A DNA stretch of 64,000 bases, taken from the NCBI RefSeq assembly GCF_001027745.1, contig NZ_LECU01000002.1:124001-188000 (forward strand). Reading direction: 5' to 3'. The stretch comes from Pedobacter sp. BMA. GTDB lineage: Bacteria > Bacteroidota > Bacteroidia > Sphingobacteriales > Sphingobacteriaceae. The notes under the pieces are model-generated. The model had not been told where the DNA came from. It saw only the letters and a program-made list of their open reading frames with translations, and made no database searches. The position numbers and the translations under genes are program-made. Below are positions 45,304 to 54,155 of this stretch, in pieces (within the stretch, counting starts at the first letter, position 1; every line of letters begins with the position of its first letter).

Positions 45304-46167
45304 ATGTATCTTAAATCCATTTTAACATTTATTATTTGTTTAGCTTTATTCAACAGTATTGATAATCAAGCTTTTGCACAGGATTACAAAATCAAAACAA
45401 TTGTTATTGATGCGGGCCACGGTGGTAAGGATGGGGCTACGCATGGCGTTTATTCAAAGGAAAAAGATGTGGCATTAAAAACTGCGCTTAATCTTGGAAA
45501 AGCGCTTCAAGATAGCTTGAAAGATATCAAAGTGATCTACACGAGGCAAACGGATGTTTTTATTCCGCTTTACGAACGGATAAACATCGCAAACAATGCC
45601 AAAGCTGACTTATTTATATCCATTCACCTCAACGACATGCCAGTTCGCGTTTCGAGGTCAGTCGATTATTATAAAAAAGTAAAAGGAAGAAAAGTTCCCG
45701 TTTATACTACCGTTACGTCTAAAAGTACATCGACGCGGGGAACGGAAACTTTTGTTTCAGGAACGGGCCGCATGAGCGAACAGGATGAGGTCATCAAAAG
45801 GGAGAATGCCTCCATGTTTCTGGAAGATAACTACCAGAAAAACTATGAGGGTTTTATTGCCAACACACCTGAAAACGACATCATGATCTCGTTAATGAAA
45901 CAAACCAACAGGGATCGAAGCCTGAAGTTTGCCTCCATGTTACAACAGGAATATGTTAATGCTGGAAGGATAAACCGCGGTGTGCAGGAGAAAAGCCTGG
46001 CCGTATTGGCAAGAGCCTCAATGCCTGCTGTGCTAACCGAAATCGGTTTTGTAAGCAATCCAGATGAGGAAGACTATATGAATTCTCCGGAGGGACAAAA
46101 TGAAATTGTAGGTGGTATCATCAAAGCCATTAAAAACTACAGGCGTATTGCTGAAACTTCTTTCTAA
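45304..46167 (+). CDS. N-acetylmuramoyl-L-alanine amidase (Amidase_3)
   Basis: The 287-residue precursor has a signal peptide (MYLKSILTFIICLALFNSI, cleaved near AFAQ). Zinc-binding motifs are IDAGHGGKDGA (H39), the Glu in SKEKDVAL, and SIHLND; the catalytic Glu is E246 in LTEIGF. It cleaves the bond between N-acetylmuramic acid and L-alanine in peptidoglycan, in the periplasm. Compared with its neighbour it carries about 25 extra residues (VDYYKKVKGRKVPVY region) before TETFVSG. The ATG at 45304 was chosen from the signal peptide and the promoter position. Confidence 0.93.
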   Translation: MYLKSILTFIICLALFNSIDNQAFAQDYKIKTIVIDAGHGGKDGATHGVYSKEKDVALKTALNLGKALQDSLKDIKVIYTRQTDVFIPLYERINIANNAKADLFISIHLNDMPVRVSRSVDYYKKVKGRKVPVYTTVTSKSTSTRGTETFVSGTGRMSEQDEVIKRENASMFLEDNYQKNYEGFIANTPENDIMISLMKQTNRDRSLKFASMLQQEYVNAGRINRGVQEKSLAVLARASMPAVLTEIGFVSNPDEEDYMNSPEGQNEIVGGIIKAIKNYRRIAETSF

Positions 46168-46177
46168 ATTTAAATAA

Positions 46178-46954
46178 ATGAAGATTAAACTGCTTTTAGT
46201 ACTGTTATTCGTTTCATTGGTTTCCTCATTGGAGTTAGCTGCACAGGGTTACAGAATTAAAACAATTGTAATCGATCCCGGTCACGGCGGCAGAAAACCC
46301 GGCGCATCTGGAAAAATTTCCAAGGAAAAAGATATAGCACTTAAAGTAAGTATAAAGCTTGGCCAAAAAATTAAGGAAGCGCTCCCGGATATAAAAGTGA
46401 TCTTTACGCGGAAGACTGATATCGATGTGGATTTATACAGAAGGGCGGAAATTGCAAATGATGCGGGAGCCGATTTATTCATCTCCATACACTGTAACTC
46501 TATGCCTCCGGGCAACAAACACATCAAAGGAGTGGAAACTTTGGTTGCCGGTTCACATCGACTAAAAGAGCAAGACGCCGCTATTCGTGAAAATGCAGAT
46601 ATCAAGCTCGAAAAAAACTATAAAAGTAAATACGATGGCTACGATCCATCGAATCCAAGTTCATTTATTCTTTTATCATTATTAAAAAACACCTTTCGCG
46701 ATAAAAGCATTAAATTTGCCAAACTTATTCAGAATGCATACATCAGCCGCGATGAACGTTCCAGCAGAGGCGTTAAAGAGCAGGGTGTATTGGTGTTGCA
46801 GAGATGTGGCATGCCCGCTGTGTTAACCGAGATTGGCTTTATTTCCAATGCTGAGGAAGAGAAGTACATTTATTCGGCAAAAGGACAGGATGAAGTTGCG
46901 AGTTCCATTTTAGAGGCTATAAAAACCTACAAGAAAAATATTGAGGTGAAATAG
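46178..46954 (+). CDS. N-acetylmuramoyl-L-alanine amidase (Amidase_3), tandem paralog
   Basis: The 258-residue precursor has a signal peptide cleaved near LAAQ. It repeats the motifs of the gene before it: IDPGHGGRKPG (H36), SKEKDIALK, SIHCNSMPPG and LTEIGFISN. The two proteins are clearly related along their whole length, so a tandem duplication is likely. It starts ten bases after the first amidase and is probably cotranscribed. A role in cell separation or wall remodelling is inferred. Confidence 0.93.
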   Translation: MKIKLLLVLLFVSLVSSLELAAQGYRIKTIVIDPGHGGRKPGASGKISKEKDIALKVSIKLGQKIKEALPDIKVIFTRKTDIDVDLYRRAEIANDAGADLFISIHCNSMPPGNKHIKGVETLVAGSHRLKEQDAAIRENADIKLEKNYKSKYDGYDPSNPSSFILLSLLKNTFRDKSIKFAKLIQNAYISRDERSSRGVKEQGVLVLQRCGMPAVLTEIGFISNAEEEKYIYSAKGQDEVASSILEAIKTYKKNIEVK

Positions 46955-47035
46955 CCGGGACTGCAAAGGATAACTATTGACTAATAAAACAAAAATTATA
47001 ACAGAAAATCAAACAAAACCGATGCAGTAAGCATT

Positions 47036-47053
47036 ATGTAATTAAAATTACAT
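47036..47053. promoter_or_regulatory. 18-bp palindrome upstream of the MCE gene
   Basis: ATGTAATT and AATTACAT flank a central AA. It lies about 85 bases before the MCE start in a 184-base gap with no other gene. It could be an operator; AT-rich palindromes also occur by chance. Confidence 0.3.
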
Positions 47054-47138
47054 ATTTAAGCATCATAAAACAAAATGTGCGCTCAAACAAGTATTAAAGT
47101 ATTAATTTTAGCGCTTGTTGCCAATAAATAAAACACTC

Positions 47139-48089
47139 ATGAAGATTAAGAACGAAACCAAAGTAGGAATATTAGCTGCTTTTGCCATTGCTTTATTAAT
47201 AATTGGATACAACTTCCTTAAAGGAAATTCAATCTTTTCAAGCGAAACTACACTATTTGCCCGTTATACCAGAGTTGATGGCTTAACCGTTTCAAAACCC
47301 GTTTTAATTAATGGCTACCAAATTGGTCGCGTGGCTAAACTTCAGCTTGAACCTGGCGGTACTATCCTTGCAACGTTAAGTATCAATAGTAAATATGATA
47401 TCCCGGAAAATAGTATCGCCCGATTAGAAGGTACAGATTTATTGGGTAGTAAAGCCATCGTAATGTCTTTAGGTAACTCCAAAAAAATGGCCGAAGATGG
47501 ATTTACACTAAATGCGAACGTAGAAAAAGGATTGATGGAACAGGTGCAACCGGTTCAAAAGAAAGCTGAATTAATTATCGGGAAAATGGACTCAATTCTG
47601 AGCAGCGTGAATTCTATTTTGAATCCGAACTTCCAGAAGAATGTAGACAGAAGTTTTAACAGTATCGCAGGAACCCTTGCTTCTTTGGAAAATACTTCAA
47701 AAAAAGTAGATGGTTTGGTTGGTTCAGAAAGTGCGCGTATCGAAGCTATTTTCAAGAATGTTGAAGGAATCACTGCCAATTTGAATAACAATAACAAAAA
47801 GATAAGTGATATTTTAACCAATATTAATACGGTTACCGATAAGTTTGCAGCAGCCAATTTTAAAGAAACATTGGATAATGCAAACAATGCTATTGCCGAT
47901 TTGCAGAGCGTTATCGCCGGAATTAAGAATGGTAAAGGTAGTTTAGGACAGTTGTTAACGGATGATCAGATGTACAACAACCTGAATAATGCTTCCAAAA
48001 ACCTGGATGCTTTAATGATTGATTTAAAAGCAAATCCCAAACGTTACGTACACTTCTCAGTATTTGGTGGCGGTAATAAAGATAAATAG
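47139..48089 (+). CDS. MCE/MlaD family lipid-transport protein
   Basis: The 316-residue protein has one N-terminal membrane helix (KVGILAAFAIALLIIGYNFL, about 8-27), an MCE domain (about 38-115: ARYTRVDGLTVSKPVLINGY, LEGTDLLGSKAIVM) and a long helical C-terminus with coiled-coil character (about 150-300). It anchors in the inner membrane and should carry phospholipids across the periplasm. The MlaE and MlaF partners are not in the window. The ATG at 47139 was chosen; an upstream TTG start would add eight unlikely residues. Confidence 0.9.
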   Translation: MKIKNETKVGILAAFAIALLIIGYNFLKGNSIFSSETTLFARYTRVDGLTVSKPVLINGYQIGRVAKLQLEPGGTILATLSINSKYDIPENSIARLEGTDLLGSKAIVMSLGNSKKMAEDGFTLNANVEKGLMEQVQPVQKKAELIIGKMDSILSSVNSILNPNFQKNVDRSFNSIAGTLASLENTSKKVDGLVGSESARIEAIFKNVEGITANLNNNNKKISDILTNINTVTDKFAAANFKETLDNANNAIADLQSVIAGIKNGKGSLGQLLTDDQMYNNLNNASKNLDALMIDLKANPKRYVHFSVFGGGNKDK

Positions 48090-48113
48090 AAAACAAAATC
48101 TCATCAGGAAAAG

Positions 48114-48149
48114 AAAAAGGCTTGTGATTAATAATCACAAGCCTTTTTT
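48114..48149. terminator. Bidirectional hairpin terminator
   Basis: A long near-palindrome (AAAAAGGCTTGTGAT / ATCACAAGCCTTTTT) with a short AT loop and six T on the right lies between the ends of the convergent MCE and ribonuclease Z genes. Confidence 0.9.
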
Positions 48150-48170
48150 GCGCATCAGTATATTTGTTTT

Positions 48171-49076
48171 TTACAGTTGAAAGGTTCTCCCCTCAACTGC
48201 CAGTTCGGTATTTTCAAATACAGATTCAGTTTCTTCCAGCAGCATTTGTAATGTTTTGTACCGTGATGAAAAATGACCGATGAGTAGTTTCTTTACACCA
48301 TTAATTTTAGCCACCTCTCCAGCTTGTAAGGCAGTTGTGTGATGGGTTTCTGTTGCCCTGTCTAACAGGTCATGCATAAACGTAGCTTCGTGATAAAGCG
48401 TATCGCATCCTTTTATCGTTTCAAAATAACGCACATCGTAAATCGTATCAGAGCAATAAGCATAGCTTCGTGGTGCTTCTGGAGGCGTAGTGTATTCCTC
48501 GCTTTTTAATATTTCACCATCAGGCAATTCCACATCGATTCCCTTTTTCAAAGCCGTGTAGTACGCCATCGGTATTTCATCAGTTTTTTCCTTAATCAAC
48601 TTTCTCTGTCTCTGCTTCTGCTGAAAAAGAAAACCTGTTGTGGGAATACGGTGATTTAATATAATAGTCTTAACAACCAGATCCTGGTTTTCAAAAATTT
48701 GCCTTGGTTCATCAGCGTCAATAGGTACGAATTCTATGGGATACCTTAAAACAGTATCAGAATACCTGAACTGAATTTCCAAAATTTCTAACAAAGGTTT
48801 GGGTCCAAATATCTGCATTGGCTTCACCCTTCCGTTAAGGTGCAAACTTGAAAGCAAACCAATTAAACCGAAGTAATGGTCGCCATGTAAGTGACTGATG
48901 AAAATATAATCAATGCGAGCAGCTTTTAGGTTATATCTGGTAAGCTGTTGCTGTGTGCCCTCACCGCAATCAATCAAATAGTATTTTTCGTTACAATTTA
49001 AAAGCTGTGCAGAGGGGTTCCGGTTATAAACCGGTGTCGCCGAACTACTCCCAAGAATCGTAACTTCAAATTTCAT
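48171..49076 (-). CDS. rnz: Ribonuclease Z
   Basis: The 301-residue protein has the metallo-beta-lactamase motif HLHGDH at 62-67, SSSATPVYNRNPSAQLLN near the start, and YHEATFMHDL plus IGHFSSRY towards the C-terminus. RNase Z trims 3' ends of tRNA precursors. It follows the STAS gene on the same strand, separated by a terminator. Confidence 0.95.
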   Translation of the reverse strand: MKFEVTILGSSSATPVYNRNPSAQLLNCNEKYYLIDCGEGTQQQLTRYNLKAARIDYIFISHLHGDHYFGLIGLLSSLHLNGRVKPMQIFGPKPLLEILEIQFRYSDTVLRYPIEFVPIDADEPRQIFENQDLVVKTIILNHRIPTTGFLFQQKQRQRKLIKEKTDEIPMAYYTALKKGIDVELPDGEILKSEEYTTPPEAPRSYAYCSDTIYDVRYFETIKGCDTLYHEATFMHDLLDRATETHHTTALQAGEVAKINGVKKLLIGHFSSRYKTLQMLLEETESVFENTELAVEGRTFQL

Positions 49077-49089
49077 ATAGGTATGATGT

Positions 49090-49121
49090 AAAAAGCCTCG
49101 TAAATTCTAACATTACGAGGC
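49090..49121 (-). terminator. Terminator of the STAS-domain gene
   Basis: A 9-bp stem (GCCTCGTAA / TTACGAGGC, 49095-49103 with 49113-49121) is followed on the minus strand by five T. It also marks the leader region of rnz. Confidence 0.8.
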
Positions 49122-49144
49122 CTTAATTTTATTTAACTCAATAA

Positions 49145-49522
49145 CTATTTATCGCCTCTGAACTCTTTTTCCAATTCATCCATAAAGATGAAATCGGTTG
49201 CTTCTTCCAGTGTATTAACAAACGTTACAGAATGGAATATGTTTGACAATTCAATAATCGGTGCAATTTCATCGTTGATACCAGTTACAATAAAAAGTCC
49301 GTTAACAGATTTGCACAGCCTGTCTCCTACCAATAGGCAACTTAGATCCTGTGCATCATTGCATTCCTTTACATGACTTAAATCAACAATGATATTCTTG
49401 TATCCCTCTGCATTGAGTAAGTACAATTCAGATTTTAATCCCGGCGCATTGTCATTCGTAAACCTTGGTTCTTTGAGCTTCAAGGTAACATATTTATCAT
49501 GTTTATCTACTGAAAATTTCAT
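49145..49522 (-). CDS. STAS domain protein, possible anti-sigma factor antagonist relative
   Basis: The 125-residue protein consists of one STAS domain (KNIIVDLSHVKECNDAQDLS near 42-61). In antagonists of the SpoIIAA type the helix start reads D-S-S-G-L, with the phosphorylated Ser; here it is D56-A-Q-D-L60, so this site is lost. The C-terminal tail (MDELEKEFRGDK) is acidic and charged. It could be a structural or phosphorylation-independent STAS protein. It lies 35 bases after purC and before rnz on the same strand. Confidence 0.85.
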   Translation of the reverse strand: MKFSVDKHDKYVTLKLKEPRFTNDNAPGLKSELYLLNAEGYKNIIVDLSHVKECNDAQDLSCLLVGDRLCKSVNGLFIVTGINDEIAPIIELSNIFHSVTFVNTLEEATDFIFMDELEKEFRGDK

Positions 49523-49557
49523 CTCTTCTAATCTTTATTGCACTAAAGTATAAAAAT

Positions 49558-50502
49558 TTAAAGCGTTTCCAAAGCTTTTAAAACATTGCCTTCAATCCTG
49601 TTTGAAATGGCATCAGCATCAGCTTTTTCGAACTTCTCACCTACTATCTGTTCATAAAGTTCAATGTACCGTTCAGAAATCGAGGTCACAATTTCAGGAG
49701 TCATTTCTGGGATCAGTTGCCCTTCTTTACCCTGAAAACCATTTTCTATTAACCACTTTCTTACAAACTCTTTTGATAGCTGTTTTTGGGGCTCATCAGC
49801 AGCCTGGCGGGCTTCATAGCCTTCAGCATAAAAGTATCTTGATGAATCTGGCGTGTGGATTTCGTCGATCAGATAAATTACCCCATCCGCTTTTCCAAAC
49901 TCGTATTTGGTGTCTACCAGTATCAATCCGCTTTTCGCTGCAATCTCAGTTCCACGTTGGTATAGTGCGTGAGTATATTGCTCTAATTTTTCATAATCTG
50001 TAAGTGAAACAATCCCCTTGGCTAAAATATCTTCTCTTGAGATATCTTCATCATGCCCGACAGCAGCTTTTGTAGTTGGCGTGATAATGGGCTGAGGCAG
50101 TTGATCATTTTCCTTCAATCCATCTGGTAAGCTGACACCGCAAACAGAACGTTTTCCAGCGCTGTATTCACGCCATGCATGTCCTGCCAGATATCCCCTG
50201 ATAACCATCTCAACCTTAAAAGGCTCACATATACGTCCGATTGTTACCATCGGATCCGGTACAGATAAAACCCAGTTAGGAACAATGTCTTGTGTAGCAG
50301 CTAAAAATTTTGCAGCTATCTGGTTTAATACTTGCCCTTTAAAAGGAATGGCTTCAGGTAATACCACATCGAATGCAGAGATACGATCGGATACAACCAT
50401 CACCATAAACTGGTCGGCGATAGTGTATACATCACGTACCTTACCTTTATAAAAACTGCTTTGATTCGGGAAATTGAAATTGGTTTCTTTTTGTGCTTTC
50501 AT
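49558..50502 (-). CDS. purC: Phosphoribosylaminoimidazole-succinocarboxamide synthase
   Basis: The 314-residue protein has the SAICAR synthetase motifs [47 protein letters not shown] and [12 protein letters not shown], with [16 protein letters not shown]. It catalyses the eighth step of de novo purine synthesis, joining CAIR and aspartate using ATP. It lies 30 bases after phoH and may be cotranscribed with it. Confidence 0.97.
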   Translation of the reverse strand: MKAQKETNFNFPNQSSFYKGKVRDVYTIADQFMVMVVSDRISAFDVVLPEAIPFKGQVLNQIAAKFLAATQDIVPNWVLSVPDPMVTIGRICEPFKVEMVIRGYLAGHAWREYSAGKRSVCGVSLPDGLKENDQLPQPIITPTTKAAVGHDEDISREDILAKGIVSLTDYEKLEQYTHALYQRGTEIAAKSGLILVDTKYEFGKADGVIYLIDEIHTPDSSRYFYAEGYEARQAADEPQKQLSKEFVRKWLIENGFQGKEGQLIPEMTPEIVTSISERYIELYEQIVGEKFEKADADAISNRIEGNVLKALETL

Positions 50503-50532
50503 GAGGCAGTAAAAATAGGAAAAAAACCTTAC

Positions 50533-51492
50533 TTACTGAATATCTCCATAAGCTTTCAGGATGTCTTTAACCAGTTTATGGCGTACCACATCTTCACCGC
50601 TCAGATAGATAATATCTATTCCTTTAATATCTTCCAGGATCCTTAAACCATTAAAAAGACCCGACATTTGTTTTTTAGGCAAATCTACCTGCGTAACATC
50701 GCCGGTTACAATAAATTTAGCTGTTGGACCCATACGGGTTAAAAACATTTTAAGCTGCATATCAGTAGCGTTCTGGGCTTCATCAAGGATCACAAAACAA
50801 TTGTCTAATGTCCTTCCCCGCATAAACGCCAGGGGTGCAATCTCAATCGTTCTGTTCTCGATATAGAATTTCAGCTTTTCAGCCGGAATCATATCATCCA
50901 GCGCATCATACAGCGGGCGTAAATAAGGATCTATCTTTTCCTTTAAATCACCAGGTAAGAAACCCAGATTTTCCCCTGCTTCAACTGCCGGACGGGTTAA
51001 AATGATGCGTTTGATTTCTTTGTTTTTCAGAGCCCTTACCGCAAGTGCTACCGCCGTGTAGGTTTTGCCGGTGCCGGCAGGGCCAATTGCAAAAAGAATA
51101 TCGTTTTTGGCAATGCTACTCACCATTCTGCGCTGGTTTGCAGTTCTCGCCTTTACCAGCAAGCCATTTGTGCCAAATACGATTACCTCTCCGCCCCCGC
51201 CAGTCGGCTGTTCCACATCTTTTTTTGCTACTCCATTTGCCTTCGCCCCTAAAATAGTTTCCACATCGTTATTGCTGAGCGAACTGTACTTTTCCAGGTG
51301 CGCCACCAGCTGATTAAACTTTTCTTCAAAGGACTTAAGTTCCTGCTCGTCACCAAGAACCTTAACATCACTTCCTCTCGCCACCAGTTTTAACTTGGCA
51401 AAAGCACCTTTAATCATTTCGTAATTCTCGTTATTAGCCCCCCAAAAATGAGCAGGATTTACGGTATCCAGAGTTAATTTTAATTCGTTCAA
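50533..51492 (-). CDS. PhoH family ATPase
   Basis: The 319-residue protein has the PhoH P-loop AIGPAGTGKTYTAVAL (about 135-150) and Walker B CFVILDEAQNATDMQLKMFL, plus TGDVTQVDLP. An N-terminal region (about 1-80) resembles the extra domain of PhoH-like proteins. These are RNA-linked ATPases or helicases. The gene has no ATG at the 5' end; translation starts at TTG (51492). It diverges from the SAM hydroxide adenosyltransferase gene with about 103 bases between. Confidence 0.95.
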   Translation of the reverse strand: MNELKLTLDTVNPAHFWGANNENYEMIKGAFAKLKLVARGSDVKVLGDEQELKSFEEKFNQLVAHLEKYSSLSNNDVETILGAKANGVAKKDVEQPTGGGGEVIVFGTNGLLVKARTANQRRMVSSIAKNDILFAIGPAGTGKTYTAVALAVRALKNKEIKRIILTRPAVEAGENLGFLPGDLKEKIDPYLRPLYDALDDMIPAEKLKFYIENRTIEIAPLAFMRGRTLDNCFVILDEAQNATDMQLKMFLTRMGPTAKFIVTGDVTQVDLPKKQMSGLFNGLRILEDIKGIDIIYLSGEDVVRHKLVKDILKAYGDIQ

Positions 51493-51595
51493 ACTATAGT
51501 ATTTTAAAAAGTTATCGGGCTATATTAATTAAAATTTGAATATTTGCACTCGCTTATGCCTCTACACAAGAATAAGCAATTATAATGAATTTTTA

Positions 51596-52375
51596 ATGGG
51601 GATAATTACTTTAACAACAGATTTAGGATCAAAAGATTTTTATCAGAGTGCACTAAAAGGCAGTCTGCTGAGTCTTATGCCTAATGTTAATTTAGTTGAC
51701 ATTACACATGAAGTTCCCTCTTTCAATATTTCCTACGCCGCATTCGTTTTGAAGAATGCTTATCCCTACTTCCCGAAGCAGACGGTGCATTTAATAGGGA
51801 TAGATTCAGTATATAGTGAAAATACAAAATACATTGCCATTAAACATCGCGATCACTTTTTTGTAGGGGCAGATAATGGCATATTCTCACTGCTTTTTGA
51901 TGATGTACCTGAAGATGTTGTAGAGCTGAACATCATGCAAGACCTAAAATACCTTCACTTTCCCCTGGTTGATATTTTTGTGAAAGCAGCCACTCACCTG
52001 GCAAAGGGCGGAAAATTAAAAGACATTGGAATACCTGTAGCAGAGATTGAGCAGAAAATGCTTTTACATCCTGTAATTGAGAAAGATATCATCCGTGGAA
52101 GTGTCATCTACATTGATACATTTTGCAATGTGATTACGAATATCACTAAAGATCTGTTTACCAGAATACAAAAGAACCGCGACTTTACACTTTACTTCAG
52201 GAAAAGTGAAACCATCACGCAATTGAGCTGGCACTATAATGAGGTACAGGAAGGCGAAAAGCTTTGCTTATTTGGCATTAGTAACCATCTGGAAATTGCC
52301 ATCAACAAAGGCAAGGCAAGTGGCTTGCTCGGGCTGCATCTTGGAGATATCGTGCGGGTGGAGTTTCACTCCTAA
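51596..52375 (+). CDS. SAM hydroxide adenosyltransferase (DUF62 family)
   Basis: The 259-residue protein starts MGIITLTTDLGSKDFYQSAL, the family signature, with Asp for SAM ribose binding. It continues with DITHEVPSFNISYAAFVL, VGADNGIFSLL and FCNVITNITKDLF. Members split SAM with water to adenosine and methionine; chlorinases and fluorinases are relatives. The ATG at 51596 matches the family start; an earlier in-frame start would add 20 residues of no visible homology. Confidence 0.92.
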   Translation: MGIITLTTDLGSKDFYQSALKGSLLSLMPNVNLVDITHEVPSFNISYAAFVLKNAYPYFPKQTVHLIGIDSVYSENTKYIAIKHRDHFFVGADNGIFSLLFDDVPEDVVELNIMQDLKYLHFPLVDIFVKAATHLAKGGKLKDIGIPVAEIEQKMLLHPVIEKDIIRGSVIYIDTFCNVITNITKDLFTRIQKNRDFTLYFRKSETITQLSWHYNEVQEGEKLCLFGISNHLEIAINKGKASGLLGLHLGDIVRVEFHS

Positions 52376-52407
52376 AACAACTTCTGCCCTTTTCGCGTTT
52401 ACACTTC

Positions 52408-52911
52408 ATGAATAAATACGTTTATTTTTTTCTTGGTTTATTGTTCACTTTTCAGGCGGCGGCTCAACAGGATACTTCAGCTTTTTCTGCACAGCGTAAA
52501 AAGGTGAATACAATGCTCGCCGAACGCAGCGCCAAATTTGGTCAATACGATGAAAGTTTAAATCAGCGCAGCGGAATATTTGGCTGGCAAACTAAAAAAG
52601 ATATTAAAAATTCCAATGAAATATTGCGTCAGGTGGTTTTAACTGATAATAATATCTTCAAGGAACTAAAAGTCCTGATGGAATACAAAGATTTGCAGAA
52701 CCAGCAAAAGGTTGAAGTGGCCGATCATTCACAGGAAAGGATCGAAAGTTACATGCGCAATATCAAAAAGCTGCAAGATGAGAATGAAGCACTCAGAACC
52801 AAGGCTAAAAGTGCTGGAACTAGTCCTGCAAATTATATCATCGTATTTCTGCTACTGGTCATGGCTGGTGGTTTTTATTTCTTCAACAGAAAGCTTAAAG
52901 CAACAAAGTAA
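52408..52911 (+). CDS. Secreted/anchored coiled-coil protein with C-terminal membrane helix
   Basis: The 167-residue protein has a signal peptide (MNKYVYFFLGLLFTFQAAAQ). The middle (about 25-130) is charged and helical, with heptad character. The C-terminus carries one membrane helix (YIIVFLLLVMAGGFYFF, about 143-159) and a basic tail (NRKLKATK), so it would be anchored with the coiled coil in the periplasm. I do not recognise the family. It starts 32 bases after the SAM enzyme gene and ends one base before the small gene. Confidence 0.75.
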   Translation: MNKYVYFFLGLLFTFQAAAQQDTSAFSAQRKKVNTMLAERSAKFGQYDESLNQRSGIFGWQTKKDIKNSNEILRQVVLTDNNIFKELKVLMEYKDLQNQQKVEVADHSQERIESYMRNIKKLQDENEALRTKAKSAGTSPANYIIVFLLLVMAGGFYFFNRKLKATK

Positions 52912-52912
52912 A

Positions 52913-53059
52913 ATGAAAAAGGAATTATTTAAAGCTTTGGCTAAGGTTAACAAATGGATATTGCCAAGTTTGTATAAAAAAGACCCGGCAAAATTAACCA
53001 CATTCCAGAAAGCAATATTGGGCTATCGTTACTGGGTAACTACGAATGCCCTCGATTGA
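52913..53059 (+). CDS. Conserved 48-residue basic protein
   Basis: The reading MKKELFKALAKVNKWILPSL continues to YWVTTNALD and is 48 residues long, with 9 lysines. It starts one base after the preceding stop and ends before a terminator. The pattern KDPAKLTTFQKAILGYRYWV looks conserved; I recall similar short proteins in Sphingobacteriaceae, sometimes misnamed SsrA-binding protein, but cannot verify this here. The longer in-frame reading from 52712 overlaps the previous gene and is rejected. Confidence 0.75.
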   Translation: MKKELFKALAKVNKWILPSLYKKDPAKLTTFQKAILGYRYWVTTNALD

Positions 53060-53086
53060 AAAAAGGCCAACTTCTCAGTTGGCCTT
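53059..53086 (-). terminator. Terminator of serA
   Basis: A perfect 10-bp stem (AAGGCCAACT / AGTTGGCCTT, loop TCTC, 53063-53086) is followed on the minus strand by six T. On the plus strand only AAAATT follows, so it works mainly for serA. Confidence 0.85.
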
Positions 53087-53137
53087 AAAATTAAATAATT
53101 GGAATTCAAGATCTTTCCCACCAAATGGCGCGGTAGG

Positions 53138-54088
53138 TTATTTCTTAAAGTGCTCAATAATTAAAGTTGCGAGTTCTGTACCAATGCGCTCCTGAGCTTC
53201 GTTAGTGGAAGCACCGATATGTGGTGTTAAAGAAATCTTCGGATGTGTTAAAATGGCAGCAAGCGGCGTTGGTTCATTGTCAAATACATCTAAACCGGCA
53301 AAGGAAACTTTACCAGAGTTTAAAGCTTCGATTAAGGCGGGTTCATCTATTGTTCCGCCACGTGAGCAGTTTACAATTCCAACTCCGTTTTTCATTTTAC
53401 TAAACTCTTCAGCGCCTAAAATTGGCTTATCGGCAAAAGGAGTATGTAAACTGAAGAAATCACTACCTGTAATTACTTCTTCCAATGAAACCGTTTTTAC
53501 CGGAATACTTACCGATTTTCCTCCCTGGAATTCCAAAGTAATTTCCGATTCAGAAGGATATAAATCGTAAGCTAAAACATTCATTCCCAAACCTAAAGCT
53601 ACTTTGGCTGTTGCACGGCCAATACGACCGAAACCAATAATACCAATGGTTTTACCACTTAACTCAGTTCCTTTGGCATAAGATTTTTTCAGGTTATTGA
53701 ATTGGGTTGCACCTTCAACAGGCATTTTTCTGTTAGCGTCCTGTAAAAATCTGATCCCTGTAAATAAATGCGAAAATACCAGCTCGGCAACTGACAAAGA
53801 TGATGCTGCCGGTGTATTCACCACTGCAACCCCTTGACTACGTGCATACTCTACGTCGATATTATCCATACCAACACCACCACGGCCAATCAATTTAATG
53901 TTCGGAACGGCATCTATAAGCTCTTTTCTAACTTTCGTAGCACTACGAACCGTAATGGCATCATAGTTTTTCAATGCTTCGCTCAGTTGATCCTGAGGAA
54001 TAGTTTCTGTATCCACCTGAAAACCCGCTTTTTCCAGTAATTCTTTACCGATGGGATCTATTCCATCGTTTGCTAATATCTTAATCAT
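53138..54088 (-). CDS. serA: D-3-phosphoglycerate dehydrogenase (short form)
   Basis: The 316-residue protein is a D-2-hydroxyacid dehydrogenase with NAD-binding GIIGFGRIGRATAKVA and the catalytic region VNCSRGGTIDEPALIEAL and LTPHIGASTNEAQE. It is the short type without the C-terminal ACT domain, so feedback by serine at such a domain is absent. It makes 3-phosphohydroxypyruvate in serine synthesis. It follows serC on the same strand (67 bases), which supports the assignment. Confidence 0.9.
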   Translation of the reverse strand: MIKILANDGIDPIGKELLEKAGFQVDTETIPQDQLSEALKNYDAITVRSATKVRKELIDAVPNIKLIGRGGVGMDNIDVEYARSQGVAVVNTPAASSLSVAELVFSHLFTGIRFLQDANRKMPVEGATQFNNLKKSYAKGTELSGKTIGIIGFGRIGRATAKVALGLGMNVLAYDLYPSESEITLEFQGGKSVSIPVKTVSLEEVITGSDFFSLHTPFADKPILGAEEFSKMKNGVGIVNCSRGGTIDEPALIEALNSGKVSFAGLDVFDNEPTPLAAILTHPKISLTPHIGASTNEAQERIGTELATLIIEHFKK

Positions 54089-54155
54089 ATTGATGATTCA
54101 CTGACTAAATTGACTAAACCGGAAATTACCGGATCAATTATCTGTTAAACTTTTA

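Noticed and set aside
52712..52912. N-terminal extension of the 48-residue protein
   Set aside because: It overlaps the anchored coiled-coil gene in another frame; the ATG at 52913 gives a compact, conserved-looking protein.
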